From DAOMNN01 sp050486545 (GTDB taxonomy: Bacteria > Pseudomonadota > Gammaproteobacteria > Burkholderiales > Rhodocyclaceae): a stretch of 13,540 bases of DNA. Positions 13,166-13,540 of this stretch are shown one piece after another (position 1 is the stretch's first letter; every line of letters begins with the position of its first letter). Both the position numbers and the translations under genes were made by a program. A model generated the notes under the pieces. That model had not been told where the DNA came from. It saw only the letters and a program-made list of their open reading frames with translations, and did not search any database. Location of the stretch: contig JBJHDM010000072.1 of the NCBI GenBank assembly GCA_050486545.1, positions 1 through 13,540 of the forward strand. The letters run 5' to 3'.

Positions 13166-13400
13166 AGCGGGCGCAAACCTGTTGCGCGCGCCGTGCCTTT
13201 TCGGCATCGCCGCGCCGATGGGCGCGGTCGATCAGTTCCTGCATGTAGCGGGTGATGATCACGACCCCTTCCGGGGTCTGCACGAGGCCGCAGACGAGTT
13301 GCGCGGCCGCGGCATCGGGGATGTCCTCATGCTCGGCGATGAGTTCGATCTCGTCGTCGGTAAGATCGCAATAGTCGAGGCAATCTCTTATGGATAACAT
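13137..13400 (-). CDS. Small conserved-looking protein of unknown function
   Basis: This encodes an 87-residue acidic-to-amphipathic, mostly helical-looking protein beginning MLSIRDCLDYCDLTDDEIEL. It has four cysteines (7, 11, 37 and 76) and histidines at 24, 61, 83, 86 and 87. It has no signal peptide and no membrane segment. I recall similar 'hypothetical proteins' with this opening in other Betaproteobacteria, but I cannot name a function. ATG 13400 is chosen because CCTCCTCC on the plus strand (13406-13413) gives a strong GGAGGAGG ribosome-binding site five bases before it; an open start at 13502 lies across a GC-rich hairpin and is unlikely. Its 3' end overlaps the end of rarA by 29 bases on the opposite strand. 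Confidence 0.8.
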   Translation of the reverse strand: MLSIRDCLDYCDLTDDEIELIAEHEDIPDAAAAQLVCGLVQTPEGVVIITRYMQELIDRAHRRGDAEKARRAQQVCARFMADHPLHH

Positions 13401-13405
13401 GCCTA

Positions 13406-13413
13406 CCTCCTCC
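13406..13413 (-). promoter_or_regulatory. Strong ribosome-binding site of the small gene
   Basis: GGAGGAGG on the minus strand ends five bases before ATG 13400. It decides the start codon and directly abuts the composite hairpin upstream. Confidence 0.8.
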
Positions 13414-13463
13414 GTAGACTCGGGGCGGGCAGGGCCCGCCCCGATGCGTATTTCTAAGTCTAC
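13414..13463 (-). repeat. Composite hairpin in the leader of the small gene
   Basis: TCGGGGCGGGC (13420-13430) and GCCCGCCCCGA (13434-13444) form a perfect eleven-base-pair stem with a three-base loop. GTAGACT (13414-13420) and AGTCTAC (13457-13463) form an outer seven-base-pair helix around it, sharing base 13420, with a 12-base unpaired stretch on one side. There is no adjacent T run of terminator type in the minus-strand direction. Confidence 0.65.
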
Positions 13464-13485
13464 TCCGGAATCGGTGAAATGCCAG

Positions 13486-13501
13486 TGATGAACAGTCATC
13501 A
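13486..13501. repeat. Inverted repeat TGATGA-ACAG-TCATCA
   Basis: A perfect six-base-pair dyad with a four-base spacer lies 86 bases upstream of the small gene. It may be an operator. The remaining bases to 13540 are AT-rich and show no gene. Confidence 0.4.
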
Positions 13502-13540
13502 TGCGTCGCTAAGCGATTGATTGAATTAATGAAATGCTGC

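Noticed and set aside
13514..13532. An FNR-like site (TTGAT-N4-TTAAT) in the right end of the window
   Set aside because: Only the first half-site matches TTGAT-N4-ATCAA; the second half has too few matches in an AT-rich stretch.

Overview
The window is gene-dense, GC-rich chromosomal DNA of an ordinary housekeeping kind. It most probably comes from a betaproteobacterium (perhaps Rhodocyclales or a relative). This rests on gene content and order: a hemN tail beside a TauE-like membrane protein, nadE followed by glnB, trxB followed by an Smr-domain gene, and ftsK-lolA-rarA. It also rests on the close family resemblance of Ppa, GlnB and the COG3146-type acyltransferase. The assignment is inference from memory, with no database search. 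No stretch longer than 300 bases lacks a gene. I see no tRNA, rRNA, insertion sequence, CRISPR array or phage remnant.

Layout. 1-1121 (+): the last codons of hemN, then a TauE/SafE-like (DsbD_2-type) membrane protein and a 70-residue copper-chaperone-like HMA protein, a set usually linked to cytochrome cbb3 oxidase and copper supply. 1354-1881 (+): inorganic pyrophosphatase with its own promoter and a clear intrinsic terminator. 1956-3517 (-): an operon of an MliC-like lipoprotein and a FemAB/GNAT-like acyltransferase. 3709-5730 (+): glutamine-dependent NAD synthetase, then the PII protein GlnB. 5771-7800 (-): trxB and an overlapping Smr-domain gene with an unusual repeated N-terminal region. 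8076-8747 (+): a CRP-type regulator, divergent from trxB. 8835-13165 (+): ftsK-lolA-rarA, tightly packed. 13137-13400 (-): a small conserved-looking protein of unknown function whose 3' end overlaps rarA.

How the genes fit together. There is no single pathway. The themes are copper and respiratory-oxidase assembly at the left, NAD and nitrogen-status signalling in the middle (PII is known to act on glutamine-dependent NAD synthetases in at least one relative), thiol redox, and chromosome segregation with lipoprotein transport and replication-fork maintenance at the right.

I did not find a convincing new multi-gene system. The observations most worth a second look are smaller. They are (a) a CRP-like operator lying on the probable transcription start of the CRP-type gene, followed by a second dyad in the leader; (b) three copies of an FRxAM..V.P(L/I) module in the Smr protein; (c) a strong composite hairpin directly abutting the ribosome-binding site of the last small gene; (d) closely packed dyads around the ftsK promoter; and (e) an MliC-like lysozyme-inhibitor candidate in front of the acyltransferase.
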